A DNA stretch of 64,000 nt from Halieaceae bacterium UBA5085 (GTDB lineage Bacteria > Pseudomonadota > Gammaproteobacteria > Pseudomonadales > Halieaceae). The stretch covers positions 15,903-79,902 of the forward strand of contig DIAF01000046.1 of the NCBI GenBank assembly GCA_002414665.1. Direction: 5' to 3'. Shown piece by piece: positions 43,701 to 54,540 of the stretch (positions are counted from its first letter, which is position 1; each line of letters opens with the position of its first letter). Below the pieces are notes generated by a model. It made no database searches, was not told the DNA's origin, and saw nothing but the letters and a program-made list of their open reading frames with translations. The position numbers were made by a program, and so were the translations under genes.

Positions 43701-44011
43701 AGGCCTGCCAACTCCGTGGTGGCATTCAGGGCCCGCGTGTAGGCCAGGAACTCGGGATACTCGACACTCTCCGAACCCTGGAAAAAGCCCTGTAAACCGC
43801 GCATTACCACGGAATAGGTGTGCAGCTGCTTTTCGGCTACGGCAATCAGGCGTTGGGCCTCGGCACTGAAAGCTGCATTCAGCAGCGCCTGCTCTCGCTG
43901 GAGGTGCTGCTGCCAGGTGGCGATCGTAAGCGCAATACCCAGAAACAGCACGAACACGGATAACAGTGCTGGCACCAGGTTGGCAAAGCGGTATTTTCTG
44001 GCAGCCTTCAT
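40724..44011 (-). CDS. Membrane CHASE-GAF-PAS-GGDEF-EAL c-di-GMP protein
   Basis: A 1095-residue signalling protein. TM1 at about 11-31 (LVPALLSVFVLFLGIALTIA), a periplasmic CHASE domain to about 300 (EYPEFLAYTRALNATTELAG), TM2 at about 315-338, a GAF domain (MPLVCKVAVRFGGFTLAWVG, to about 520), a PAS domain (ILENVGACIYLKDLEG), then GGDEF and EAL. The GGDEF motif is intact (SRMGGDEFF), but the inhibitory RxxD site five residues before it is missing (LEST there). The EAL domain has EALIRW, NLSA, ELTER, DDFGTGYSSL, KIDKSFV and AEGVE, so it is probably an active phosphodiesterase. It likely turns a periplasmic signal into c-di-GMP breakdown. It is divergent from the TonB receptor gene, 339 bases away. 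Confidence 0.93.
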   Translation of the reverse strand: MKAARKYRFANLVPALLSVFVLFLGIALTIATWQQHLQREQALLNAAFSAEAQRLIAVAEKQLHTYSVVMRGLQGFFQGSESVEYPEFLAYTRALNATTELAGLQGIAWVQLVPRSQLDKHLEEMAAQLPVDYSIRPENPGEVLAPIIYIEPLAGANLRAIGLDIYQVPVARAAAEKARDLGDIVITRPLQLAQDQGDPPATGNADSPSFVMYLPVYGASAVPDTLAERRARITGYVDVPFRVRDLIEGMAREIDADLDFDIYDGDPRDPVNRLYLSDAISHAARAAAGEVQAEHSVTVGTRSWTFYISSTPAFRAASLAPGRSSAIFVAGGAASLALALLVLVIARGRDRSDRRAERLASLYHALSEVNQAIVRMDSEAELMPLVCKVAVRFGGFTLAWVGRIDTVSGAIVGVAGAGEGREYFDSKSLSIDANHPGGAGSMATAARENRPVIINDYLDSSLTEPWHDRAREFGWGSSAAFPVPRGGKPFAVFSVYHAHRNVFDEEVTALLREMSADISFALDNFDREEQRTRYEKAVRESESLLSTILENVGACIYLKDLEGKYLFVNRQALATWGIEREDIIGQGDERLFDSDSVARIRENDRKVLTSGISEEREEVETIRSSGKTSVFWSVKIPLSDAEGKVYALCGISTDITEHRDNRDRIRFLSHYDTLTGLPNRELLHERTRLAVTAAAASATPLALLYIDLDRFQLINESLGLAVGDAVLTALSSRLSAELNLESTLSRMGGDEFFLLLPGVGEEGAALVAERLLGRIAEPLQLEAQRLSVTASIGIACFPEHGRDLDQLTQAADAALSRAKHAGRNVFCVFEDEMRVHANETLQIENQLREALAKGDLSLHYQPQVSLTTGEITGVEALIRWQHPELGFVPPSRFIPIAEESGLILDIGSWVLRTAIAQQALWQSSGLPVGPVAVNLSAMQIYREDFAEMVSQMLADAGVPAELLDLELTERIAMESSGKTLATLADLHRRGVVLSIDDFGTGYSSLSYLKRYPVQKLKIDKSFVDGVAEDAEDQAIALAIIGVARGLGFRTIAEGVETEAQWQFLKDNGCDEFQGYYFSKPLPAEDFEALLRELTS

Positions 44012-44350
44012 GTGTTTCGCCGCGACGCAGCACTATTCCCGGTTTCGACCTTCATGCGGCCCATGTAAGCATGAGGAAAATAGTCCCGCAATCACTCTTG
44101 GTGTAATTCATACAATTCCCTCCCCCGCCACCGGTACCCTGTCGTTGTCGGTGGACAAAATCGGGGCAAGTCATTACACACGCGTGAATATTTCTCCTCG
44201 CGGCACTTGACGCAGCGGGTCCCGACAACGTTAAACTGCGGTTGCAGGTTTTCGATAACACACAATCACTGCGCAATCCAACACACCGTGTTGGCAGGTT
44301 ACCCCGGCGCCCCCCCGGAGCGCTGATAATAACGATTACGGAGCCTCACC
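44012..44350. other. Intergenic region between the c-di-GMP gene and the TonB receptor
   Basis: 339 bases with no gene I can support. It holds a -35-like TTGACG at 44207-44212, with a weak -10 (TTAAAC) about 18 bases on, and the inverted repeat at 44278-44294. The short open frames inside have no ribosome site and no recognisable product. It must contain promoters for both divergent genes; no RNA gene or riboswitch is evident. Confidence 0.5.
44278..44294. promoter_or_regulatory. Inverted repeat in the leader of the TonB receptor gene
   Basis: CCAACAC-ACC-GTGTTGG is a perfect 7-base inverted repeat with a 3-base centre, 57 bases before the ATG of the TonB receptor and downstream of the likely promoter. 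This is a plausible repressor operator, or a small RNA hairpin. No nearby regulator gene is an obvious owner. Confidence 0.4.
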
Positions 44351-46780
44351 ATGCCGAGATATATGCACACACCCATCGCCGCCGCCCTGATCGCGGCCAC
44401 GTCGATCCCCTTCGTTTCCGTTGTTCAGGCTCAGGGTCTGGCACTGGAGGAAGTCGTGGTTACCGCACAGCGTCGGGAGACACTGCTGCAGGAAACGCCC
44501 ATCGCGGTGACAGCCTTCAATGCCGAGCAGATTGCTGACCTCGGCATCTACAACGTCACGGACCTGAACGGGCTGGTGCCGAACACCAACGTGCAGAAGC
44601 AACCGTCCTCCAACTCCAACATGTCGATCTACATCCGGGGTGTGGGCAGCGGTGAAACTTCGCTGATGACCGACCCGAAAACGAGCTTCTACCTCGACGG
44701 CGTGTACATGAGCAAGACCGTCGGAGCCATTTTCGATATCGTTGACCTGCAGTCCATCGAAGTACTGCGCGGCCCACAGGGCACACTCTTCGGCCGCAAC
44801 AGCACCGGCGGTGCCGTGAACGTCACCACACGCAAACCCACCGGCGAACTGGGTGGACGTGTAGAAGTGAGCGTCGGCAATGATGGCTATCGCCGTCTCA
44901 CGGGTTCCGTCGACCTGCCACAAGTGGCTGACATGCTGTCAGTCAAGATTTCCGGCAGCAAAATGGAATACGACGGCTGGGCGACCAACGAATTCCCCGG
45001 CGTCAACCCCGACCTGGCGAGTGAGGACAACTCCTCCTACCGTGTGGCGCTGCGCCTGGAGCCCACAGACGGCTTGACCATCGACTACTCCTATGACGAC
45101 ACCGACAACACCGGCGTGCCCACGCCGTATCAGGTGACCAAGGTCAAGGACTCCATCTACAACGGCTTCACCACCACCCCCTTCCCCTACACCTTCCTCG
45201 GCGGAGAAATCTTCCAGCAGATGGCGGCAACGGTGGGCGACCCCACCAAGCGCCGTGAGACCTTCATGCTCGAGGGATCAAGCGAAGAATGGCTGGAAGT
45301 GCAGGGCCACAACCTGACTGTTGCCTGGGAACTTGACCCCTTCACCATCAAGTACATCTACGCCAACCGCGACACCGATTCCGGCTACGACTCCACCGAC
45401 CTCGATGGCGGGGCCTACACGATGCGCGATCTGCTGTACGGTGGCGGCGCGGAGATTCCGACACAGGGCTTCCAGGCCGGCATTCCCGAGGGCTGGATTA
45501 AAATGGAAAGCCACGAATTCCAGCTGATCGGCGATGCCTTCAACGACCGCCTGCAGTACACGGTGGGCGTATTCCTGTTCGACGAAGAAGTGTATCAGGA
45601 CAACCCCCAGAGCTTTGTGCTGCCCATCCAGTTCCTGGTGGACAGCGCGATCGGACCGGCCTTTATCGGCGCCGGCTTCTGTAACGACTTCGGCACCGGG
45701 CCGGTCTGTCAGGGCAGCCAGAGACTCCCCCTGCCCTTCCCGTTCCCAGGGGCCGACCCGAACCTGAACGGCTTCCAGGATTTCATTTACGGGCAGGAGT
45801 CGGAATCGACCGCGGTCTACGGCCAGGCGACCTACTCGCTCACCGATCAGCTGGATATCACCGCTGGCCTGCGCTACACCGAGGATGATCGCGAGGCGTT
45901 CCTGTTCAACGAGGGCCTGAACCACGTCAGCTTCGACGACCGGTTTACCAACGAGGACACCTGGGACAACATCAGCTACCTGCTGACAGCCAACTACTCG
46001 ATCAGCCCGGACATGAACGTGTATGCGACCTACTCCACGGGCTACAACGGTGGCGGCTTCAACAGCCGTGCGTCCAGCGCCACAGCCTGGGAGGAGCCCT
46101 ACGAGGAAGAAACCCTCGACTCTTACGAGCTGGGGATGAAGTCCGACTGGCTTGATCGCCGTCTGCGGGTCAATGGCGCCGTGTTCTACAACAACTACAA
46201 GGACATGCAGATTGCCGTGTTTGAGGCTGGCAGCGGCGGTGCGTCCAGCCGCATCACCAATGCCGGTGAGGCGACCTACATGGGCCTTGAACTGGAGGTG
46301 ATTGCGCTGCTCAGCGAGAACGTGTCCGTGGACCTGAACTACGGGTATCTGGACGCCGAGTTCGATGAGTACAACGCACGCAACCCGGTGACCAACCAGA
46401 TAGAGAACATCAAGGACGTTGTCACCGTCACCCGTGCGCCGGAAAACACGGCATCGCTTGGCCTGCAGTACTCCACCGCCAACACGGGGATGGGGCGCCT
46501 GAGTGCACGGCTGGATGTGTCCTACACCGACAGCATGGTATTCCACCCTTTCCAGAACCAGTTTGATTCCTCGGACTCCCGCACGCTGCTGAATGCGCGC
46601 GTCACGCTGGACGAACTGACGATGGGCGAGAACGGCGACCTGCGGCTTTCAGCCTGGGTACGCAACCTGACAGATGAGGAGTATCGCGAGTGGGGCATCG
46701 ACTTCGGCACGCTGGGCTGGGCCGGTAATACCTGGGGGCAGCCACGCACCTTCGGTTTCGACGCGGTCTACTCTTTCTAG
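44351..46780 (+). CDS. TonB-dependent receptor
   Basis: An 809-residue outer-membrane receptor. Signal peptide (ATSIPFVSVVQAQG), TonB-box area LEEVVVTAQRRETLLQ, plug domain (TPIAVTAFNAEQIADLGI, NMSIYIRGVGSGETSL, SIEVLRGPQGTLFGRNSTGGAVN), and a long barrel with aromatic strands ending FGFDAVYSF. This is the subgroup common in marine bacteria that take up complex organics, and it lacks clear siderophore motifs. It is followed by a strong intrinsic terminator, so the PhoX gene behind it has separate transcription. The ligand is unknown. Confidence 0.94.
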   Translation: MPRYMHTPIAAALIAATSIPFVSVVQAQGLALEEVVVTAQRRETLLQETPIAVTAFNAEQIADLGIYNVTDLNGLVPNTNVQKQPSSNSNMSIYIRGVGSGETSLMTDPKTSFYLDGVYMSKTVGAIFDIVDLQSIEVLRGPQGTLFGRNSTGGAVNVTTRKPTGELGGRVEVSVGNDGYRRLTGSVDLPQVADMLSVKISGSKMEYDGWATNEFPGVNPDLASEDNSSYRVALRLEPTDGLTIDYSYDDTDNTGVPTPYQVTKVKDSIYNGFTTTPFPYTFLGGEIFQQMAATVGDPTKRRETFMLEGSSEEWLEVQGHNLTVAWELDPFTIKYIYANRDTDSGYDSTDLDGGAYTMRDLLYGGGAEIPTQGFQAGIPEGWIKMESHEFQLIGDAFNDRLQYTVGVFLFDEEVYQDNPQSFVLPIQFLVDSAIGPAFIGAGFCNDFGTGPVCQGSQRLPLPFPFPGADPNLNGFQDFIYGQESESTAVYGQATYSLTDQLDITAGLRYTEDDREAFLFNEGLNHVSFDDRFTNEDTWDNISYLLTANYSISPDMNVYATYSTGYNGGGFNSRASSATAWEEPYEEETLDSYELGMKSDWLDRRLRVNGAVFYNNYKDMQIAVFEAGSGGASSRITNAGEATYMGLELEVIALLSENVSVDLNYGYLDAEFDEYNARNPVTNQIENIKDVVTVTRAPENTASLGLQYSTANTGMGRLSARLDVSYTDSMVFHPFQNQFDSSDSRTLLNARVTLDELTMGENGDLRLSAWVRNLTDEEYREWGIDFGTLGWAGNTWGQPRTFGFDAVYSF

Positions 46781-46803
46781 GCCGTTAATCTCACCCTCCG
46801 AGA

Positions 46804-46836
46804 GGGCCGGCAGCGATTCGCTACCGGCCCTTTTTT
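46804..46836 (+). terminator. Intrinsic terminator after the TonB receptor
   Basis: A 12-base stem (GGGCCGGCAGCG with CGCTACCGGCCC, one mismatch) with a 3-base loop, followed by six T's. It lies 24 bases after the stop codon and has the full features of a Rho-independent terminator. Confidence 0.9.
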
Positions 46837-47002
46837 ATGCCGCAATAAAAAGTTCTTGGTTTCGCCACGGAAGCGCCACATCACTGCAACACAGCCTCTC
46901 TACCCTCATGAGTGGATAGCCGGTGTGCCCCTGCACCGGCGACAGCCCCCGGCGACCGCCGCCAGGGTACCGCTAACTCCCTCAGCGCAGGTAGATACGA
47001 CC

Positions 47003-48841
47003 ATGGAACATGATGAAGGCACCAGCAACCCGTCAAACAACCGTCCCTTTCGAGACGTCCTCAAGGACTACGCCTCGCGGCGGCAGGTCCTGCGCGGCGG
47101 CCTGACGCTTGCCGCGGGCAGCTTTCTGGCAGGCCCCCTGTCGGCAGCCGCCAGCAGCGCGCCGACCACGCCAAGCCGTAGGATTGGCAGCCGGCTGATC
47201 GACTTCCAGCCCGTGACACTGGCCGAGGGCAATGGCCCCCTGCCCGCCATTTCGCCTGACTATGAATACCAGGTGCTGATCCCCTGGGGCACCTCGCTGA
47301 CCCATAACGTCCCGGACTACAGCGGCGCGCCGGACACAAGACCCAGCGCCGGCGAACAGGCTCAGCAAATAGGCACCGGTCACGACGGCATGTGGTTCTT
47401 TCCCTTCCGTCGCAGCAGCACGCGCGGCCTGTTGGCCATTAATCACGAGTTTGGCACCAACAGCACGGTACTCGGCAAGGCAGCCCCAGAGAACCTGGCA
47501 GACGTGATGACCTCACAGCATGCCCACGGCATCTCCGTCGTGGAGATACGCAAAACCGGCCGCGGCTGGGAGCTGGTAAAGGACAGCATGTACAACCGGC
47601 GTGTGCACGGCCGCACCCCGGTGGAATTCAGCGGCCCGGTGGCAGGCAGCGAGTTCATCGGACCCGAAGCCGGCGCCATGGGCACGCTCAACAACTGCGC
47701 CAACGGCTACACACCCTGGGGCACCTACCTGACCTGCGAAGAGAACTTCAACGGCTACTTTGGAACCAGCGACCCGAACTGGACACCCAGCGAAGAACAG
47801 GCGCGTTACGGCCTGAGCGCCAACGGCTTCGGCTATGGCTGGCACCTCTTTGACGAACGCTTCGACCTGGCTGCCGGTAGCCACCCGAACGAAGAGAACC
47901 GCTTTGGCTGGATTGTTGAGGTCGACCCCTTCAACCCCGATGCACTGCCGGTCAAACGCACGGCGATGGGGCGTTTCAAACATGAGGGGGTGGCTCTTGT
48001 CGAGGGCCGCGGCGGCCGCGTCGTAGGCTACATGGGCGACGATGAGCGCTTCGACTATATTTACAAATTCGTTTCTGCCGGTAACTGGCGCTTCATGCGC
48101 TCGCAGGGCTTGAGCCCGCTGGACAGCGGTACGCTGTACGCCGCCAGGTTCAACGATGACGGCAGCGGTGAATGGCTGGAACTGAGCCTGCGCAATCCCG
48201 CCATCGCAGCCCGCTTCAGCTCTGAGGCGGAAGTGCTGACTTACGCCAGGATCGCCGCTGACCTCGCCGGCGCGACACCGATGGACCGCCCGGAGTGGAC
48301 CTCGGTCGGCCGGGATGGCACGGTGTACTGCACGCTGACCAACAACAGCCGTCGCGAGGAGGCGGATGCCGCCAATCCGCAGGCGCCAAATCCAGACGGT
48401 CACATCATTCGCTGGCGGGACAGCAACCGCCATGTCGGCCGCACTTTCACCTGGGAGATATTCCTGCTTGCCTCGTCAACGCACGGTGGCGAGCGCAGCC
48501 TGGCCTCACCCGATGGACTCTGGGTAGACCCCGAAAACCGTGTTTTCATCCAGACCGATGGCGCACAGAAAGATGGCCTCAACGACCAGTTACTGGTCGC
48601 GAACGGCAATCAGTCCGGCGATGACGTAGAGATCAAGCGCCTGCTTACCGGTGTCACCGACTGTGAGGTCACCGGCATAACCGTCACTCCCAACCGACGC
48701 ACGCTGTTCGTCAACCTGCAGCACCCCGGCAACGGTGACCCTGCAGTGACGAACTTCCCTGCAGCCCCGGGCAGCGGCGCTATTCCCCGTGACTGTACGC
48801 TGGTCATCACCCGCAAGGACGGCGGCATCGTGGGTTCCTGA
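47003..48841 (+). CDS. phoX: PhoX/DUF839-family Tat-exported phosphatase
   Basis: A 612-residue protein with a twin-arginine signal (SRRQVLRGGLTLAAGSFL, around residues 25-42) and no lipobox, so it is exported folded to the periplasm. The body matches PhoX: LAINHEFGTN, TPWGTYLTCEENFNGYFG, MGRFKHEGVALVEGRGGR, YMGDDERFDYIYKFVS and SPDGLWVDPENRVF. PhoX uses Ca2+ and Fe to hydrolyse phosphate esters, which fits phosphate scavenging in marine waters. I start at the ATG at 47003; an in-frame start at 46856 adds a basic, non-signal extension. I see no Pho box nearby. A terminator follows at 48866-48894. Confidence 0.88.
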   Translation: MEHDEGTSNPSNNRPFRDVLKDYASRRQVLRGGLTLAAGSFLAGPLSAAASSAPTTPSRRIGSRLIDFQPVTLAEGNGPLPAISPDYEYQVLIPWGTSLTHNVPDYSGAPDTRPSAGEQAQQIGTGHDGMWFFPFRRSSTRGLLAINHEFGTNSTVLGKAAPENLADVMTSQHAHGISVVEIRKTGRGWELVKDSMYNRRVHGRTPVEFSGPVAGSEFIGPEAGAMGTLNNCANGYTPWGTYLTCEENFNGYFGTSDPNWTPSEEQARYGLSANGFGYGWHLFDERFDLAAGSHPNEENRFGWIVEVDPFNPDALPVKRTAMGRFKHEGVALVEGRGGRVVGYMGDDERFDYIYKFVSAGNWRFMRSQGLSPLDSGTLYAARFNDDGSGEWLELSLRNPAIAARFSSEAEVLTYARIAADLAGATPMDRPEWTSVGRDGTVYCTLTNNSRREEADAANPQAPNPDGHIIRWRDSNRHVGRTFTWEIFLLASSTHGGERSLASPDGLWVDPENRVFIQTDGAQKDGLNDQLLVANGNQSGDDVEIKRLLTGVTDCEVTGITVTPNRRTLFVNLQHPGNGDPAVTNFPAAPGSGAIPRDCTLVITRKDGGIVGS

Positions 48842-48865
48842 CTCCGCAACCCGCGTGAGGTCCCG

Positions 48866-48893
48866 GCCGCTGGAGGCGACTCCAGCGGCTTTT

Positions 48894-48894
<1 letters not shown>
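48866..48894 (+). terminator. Intrinsic terminator after phoX
   Basis: A perfect 10-base stem (GCCGCTGGAG with CTCCAGCGGC), a 4-base GCGA loop, and five T's. It ends at the stop codon of the converging aminopeptidase gene. Confidence 0.9.
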
Positions 48895-51260
<2,366 letters not shown>

Positions 51261-51363
51261 GGTGCCTCCTGCCCACCATTCTACCCTCCATGGCGACCTG
51301 TAGTTAACCGCCGGTGTGTTTGCTGTTAACATAGGCCGCTGCCTGTCACACGGATCCTCCCGT

Positions 51364-53538
51364 ATGCTCTTCAGACTCGCCGCACCGCGCACGCGCGCCG
51401 CACAGCTGCTGATCGGCGCCGCGCTCCTCGCGGGCTGTACCGATGGCCCCTGGAACAACCCCAATCCGGAGAGCCCCCCTGGCCTTGTGACCTACCAGTC
51501 GGTGATGACACCACTGCCGCCCAAGCACCTGGACCCTGCACTGTCCTATGCGTCCGATGAGTCGCTGTTCCTGATGCAGATCTATGAACCCCCCATGGGC
51601 TATCACTACCTCAAACGCCCCTATGAACTGCTGCCCCTGGGTGTTGAGGATTTCCCGCAGATTACCTATATCAACGCCGAGGGCGAGACCATTGACCCGG
51701 AAGCGGAGGACGTCGCCTACTCGGTGTATGAGCTGACAGTGCGCGCCGATGCCCGCTACCAGCCACACCCGGCCTTTGCGGTCGATGACCGTGGCGCGCC
51801 GCGCTACCTGTTCGCGGACGCCAGCGAAAGCCGCCCGTATCGCCAGATCAGCGACTTTCCCGAGCTGGGTTCGCGGCCGGTAGCCGCCAACGACTACGTG
51901 TACGCGATCAAGCGTCTCGCGGACCCGTTCAATGCCTCGCCCATGCTCGGCTTCATGGCCCAGTACATTGTCGGCATGGAAGACTTCTCGGCACGCCTGA
52001 AAGATGTGCCGCGCGACGGCTGGGTCAATCTGGACGACTATACGATGGACGGCCTTCAAGTGGTTGACGATCGCACCTTCCGCATCACCATCAAGGGACG
52101 CTACCCGCAATTCAGCTACTGGCTGGCCATGCACTTTTTCTCGCCGATCGCGCCAGAGGTGGACCGCTTCTTCCACAACCCGGGCTTTTTGGACCGCAAC
52201 CTGACCCTGGACTGGTGGCCAGTGGGCAGCGGCCCGTTCATGATGGTGAAGAATGACCCGAACAGTGAGATCGTTCTGGAGCGCAACCCGAACTTCCGCG
52301 AGGACTATTTCCCCATGGAGGGCGCGCCGGGTGACGCCGAACAGGGGCTGCTGGAAGATGCAGGCAAACGCCTGCCGCTGATTGACCGCGCGGTGTTCCG
52401 GCTGGAGAAGGAAGTGCTGTCTCTGTGGACCAAGTTCCTGCAGGGCTACTACGACCGCTCGGGCGAAAGCCACGGCAACACCAACCGGGTGTTCGACCAG
52501 GCCTTCGTGGTCGGCCCGAATGGCGTGGAACTGGGCGCGGAGCTGGCCAGCCACGGCATCACGGTATCGCCGGATGTCAAACCGGCGATCTATTACTATG
52601 GCTTCAACATGCGCGACCCGGTGCTCGGTGGCTACAGCGAGGAGCGCCGGAAACTGCGCCGTGCGCTGCAGATTGCCTTCGATACCGAGGAGTACCTCAA
52701 CATCTTCTACAAGGGCAACGGTATTGCAGCCCAGTCGCCGATACCACCGGGTATACCGGGTTTTGTAGAAGGCGAGGCCGGCATCAACCCCTATGTGTAC
52801 GACTGGGTAGACGGCGCACCGAAACGCAAATCAATTGAACACGCGAGGCAATTGCTGACCGAGGCCGGCTACCCGAACGGCCGCGATGCGCGTACCGGGG
52901 AGCCACTGAAAATCTTCATTGACGTGCAGAGCCAGGCCATCTCCAGTACCAGCATGAACTGGATGGACCGGGCTTTCGGCCGCATTGGCGTGCAGGTCGA
53001 ATACCGCCCGGCTGACTGGAACCGCACCCGCGAGAAGCTGTTGACCGGCAACACACAGATTTTTTCCCATGGCTGGCTGGCAGACTATCCGGACCCGGAA
53101 AACTTCCTGTTTCTCCTCTACGGGCCGGAAAGTCCGCTGATCTGCAAATGCGATGGCGCCAATAATGCGAGTTACGAGCGCCCCGAATACGACGAACTGT
53201 TCCGCCAGATGCGTATTCTGCCTCCCGGCGAGGAACGGGATGCACTGGTCGCGCGCATGGTCGACCTCTACCGCGAGGACGCCGTCTGGCTGTTCGGCTA
53301 CTACCCAAAAGACATCTACCTGAATAACCCCTGGGTACACAACAACAAACGCCACGGCATTTCCAAGAACACCCTCAAGTATGTGCGCATTGACGATGAC
53401 CTGCGCGAGCGCAAGCGCGAGGAGTGGAACCAGCCAGTAATCTGGCCGCTGTATGCCATGAGCGCACTGCTGGTGGCACTGCTGCTTCCCGGCATTATCG
53501 CCTATCGCCGTCGCCTGCGCGCGACGGCCCGCCAATAA
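51364..53538 (+). CDS. Peptide ABC transporter substrate-binding lipoprotein with C-terminal membrane helix
   Basis: A 724-residue SBP_bac_5 family protein (lipobox LLAGC). It shows family blocks such as PLPPKHLDPALSYASDESLF, NDYVYAIKRLADPFN, LDWWPVGSGPFMMVKN, LRRALQIAFDTEEYLNIFY and FSHGWLADYPDPENFLFLLY. Unusually, it ends in a hydrophobic helix followed by basic residues (LYAMSALLVALLLPGIIAYRRRLR), so the protein may be anchored at both ends. It is longer than the usual 530-600 residues. The ATG at 51364 is chosen because the lipoprotein signal starts there. It is first in an operon with two permeases and a double ATPase, like yejABEF. Confidence 0.92.
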   Translation: MLFRLAAPRTRAAQLLIGAALLAGCTDGPWNNPNPESPPGLVTYQSVMTPLPPKHLDPALSYASDESLFLMQIYEPPMGYHYLKRPYELLPLGVEDFPQITYINAEGETIDPEAEDVAYSVYELTVRADARYQPHPAFAVDDRGAPRYLFADASESRPYRQISDFPELGSRPVAANDYVYAIKRLADPFNASPMLGFMAQYIVGMEDFSARLKDVPRDGWVNLDDYTMDGLQVVDDRTFRITIKGRYPQFSYWLAMHFFSPIAPEVDRFFHNPGFLDRNLTLDWWPVGSGPFMMVKNDPNSEIVLERNPNFREDYFPMEGAPGDAEQGLLEDAGKRLPLIDRAVFRLEKEVLSLWTKFLQGYYDRSGESHGNTNRVFDQAFVVGPNGVELGAELASHGITVSPDVKPAIYYYGFNMRDPVLGGYSEERRKLRRALQIAFDTEEYLNIFYKGNGIAAQSPIPPGIPGFVEGEAGINPYVYDWVDGAPKRKSIEHARQLLTEAGYPNGRDARTGEPLKIFIDVQSQAISSTSMNWMDRAFGRIGVQVEYRPADWNRTREKLLTGNTQIFSHGWLADYPDPENFLFLLYGPESPLICKCDGANNASYERPEYDELFRQMRILPPGEERDALVARMVDLYREDAVWLFGYYPKDIYLNNPWVHNNKRHGISKNTLKYVRIDDDLRERKREEWNQPVIWPLYAMSALLVALLLPGIIAYRRRLRATARQ

Positions 53539-53549
53539 CAGGAGCGACC

Positions 53550-54527
53550 ATGTTTGCCTATATCGTGCGCCGCCTGATCTATGCCATTCCGATCCTGGTG
53601 GGCGTCAACCTGCTCACTTTCACCCTGTTCTTCGTGGTCAACTCGCCCGATGACATGGCAGCTTCCCAGCTTGGCGACAAATACGTAACCCCCGAGGCTA
53701 TCGAGAACTGGAAGCAGAAGAACGGCTATGACAAACCCCTGTTCCTGAACCCGGACGCAGCGGGGGTGGCGCAGCTTACCGATACCATTTTCTTCGACAA
53801 GTCCGTGCGCCTGTTCGCCTTCGACTTTGGCCGTTCGGAAAGCGGCCGTGACATCACCACGGATGTCGCCACCCGGATGTGGCCCAGCCTCGCCGTCGCC
53901 CTGCCCACCTTTCTGGTCGGCATTGGCGTCAACATCTGCGTGGCACTGATGGTGGTCATGTTCCGCGGTACCCGGCTGGACCGCGGCGCCGTGTTTGTCT
54001 TTGTGGCGCTGATGTCGATTTCCTACCTGTTTTACATAATTGGCGGGCAGTTCCTGGTGGCCAAAACCTGGCGTCTGGTACCGATATCCGGATTTCATAC
54101 GGAGGGACAGGTGTGGAAGTTCCTCATCCTGCCGGTCCTGGTGGGCGTAGTAGCCGGCATCGGCGCGGGCGCACGCTGGTACCGCACACTGTTCCTCGAA
54201 GAGGCGAACCAGGATTACGTGCGCACCGCCCGCGCCAAGGGCTGCAGCGAACTGTCTATCCTCTTCCGACATATCCTGCCCAACGCGCTGATCCCCATTC
54301 TCACTGGTGTGGTCGTGCTGATTCCCTCACTCTTCATGGGAAGCCTGTTAATTGAATCGTTCTTCGGCATACCCGGCCTCGGCAGCTACATGCTGGACGC
54401 CATCAACTCGCAGGACTTTGCCATCGTGCGCAGCATGGTGTTTATCGGCTCCATTCTGTACATCATCGGCCTGCTGCTAACCGATATTTCCTATACCTGG
54501 GCCGATCCCCGGGTACGGCTGTCCTGA
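53550..54527 (+). CDS. Peptide ABC transporter permease (DppB/YejB-like)
   Basis: A 325-residue inner-membrane permease. It begins MFAYIVRRLIYAIPILVGVN with six membrane helices, and carries the EAA loop YVRTARAKGCSELSILFRH with HILPNAL, which contacts the ATPase. A GGAG site precedes the ATG, 11 bases after the binding-protein stop. Its stop is followed 13 bases later by the second permease. It resembles the B subunit of Dpp, Opp and Yej importers; the periplasmic loop after TM1 (GDKYVTPEAIENWKQKNGYDKP) is typical. Confidence 0.94.
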   Translation: MFAYIVRRLIYAIPILVGVNLLTFTLFFVVNSPDDMAASQLGDKYVTPEAIENWKQKNGYDKPLFLNPDAAGVAQLTDTIFFDKSVRLFAFDFGRSESGRDITTDVATRMWPSLAVALPTFLVGIGVNICVALMVVMFRGTRLDRGAVFVFVALMSISYLFYIIGGQFLVAKTWRLVPISGFHTEGQVWKFLILPVLVGVVAGIGAGARWYRTLFLEEANQDYVRTARAKGCSELSILFRHILPNALIPILTGVVVLIPSLFMGSLLIESFFGIPGLGSYMLDAINSQDFAIVRSMVFIGSILYIIGLLLTDISYTWADPRVRLS

Positions 54528-54540
54528 GGGCCTGGCAACG

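Noticed and set aside
45278..46546. Open frame of 422 codons antisense to the TonB receptor
   Set aside because: Val/Gly/Arg-rich shadow, no family motif; the receptor reading has plug and barrel signatures.
46837..47002. Pho box upstream of phoX
   Set aside because: No tandem CTGTCAT-like repeats found in the leader.
51346..52554. Open frame of 402 codons antisense to the peptide-binding protein
   Set aside because: No ribosome site and no domain; crosses the lipoprotein signal of the real gene.
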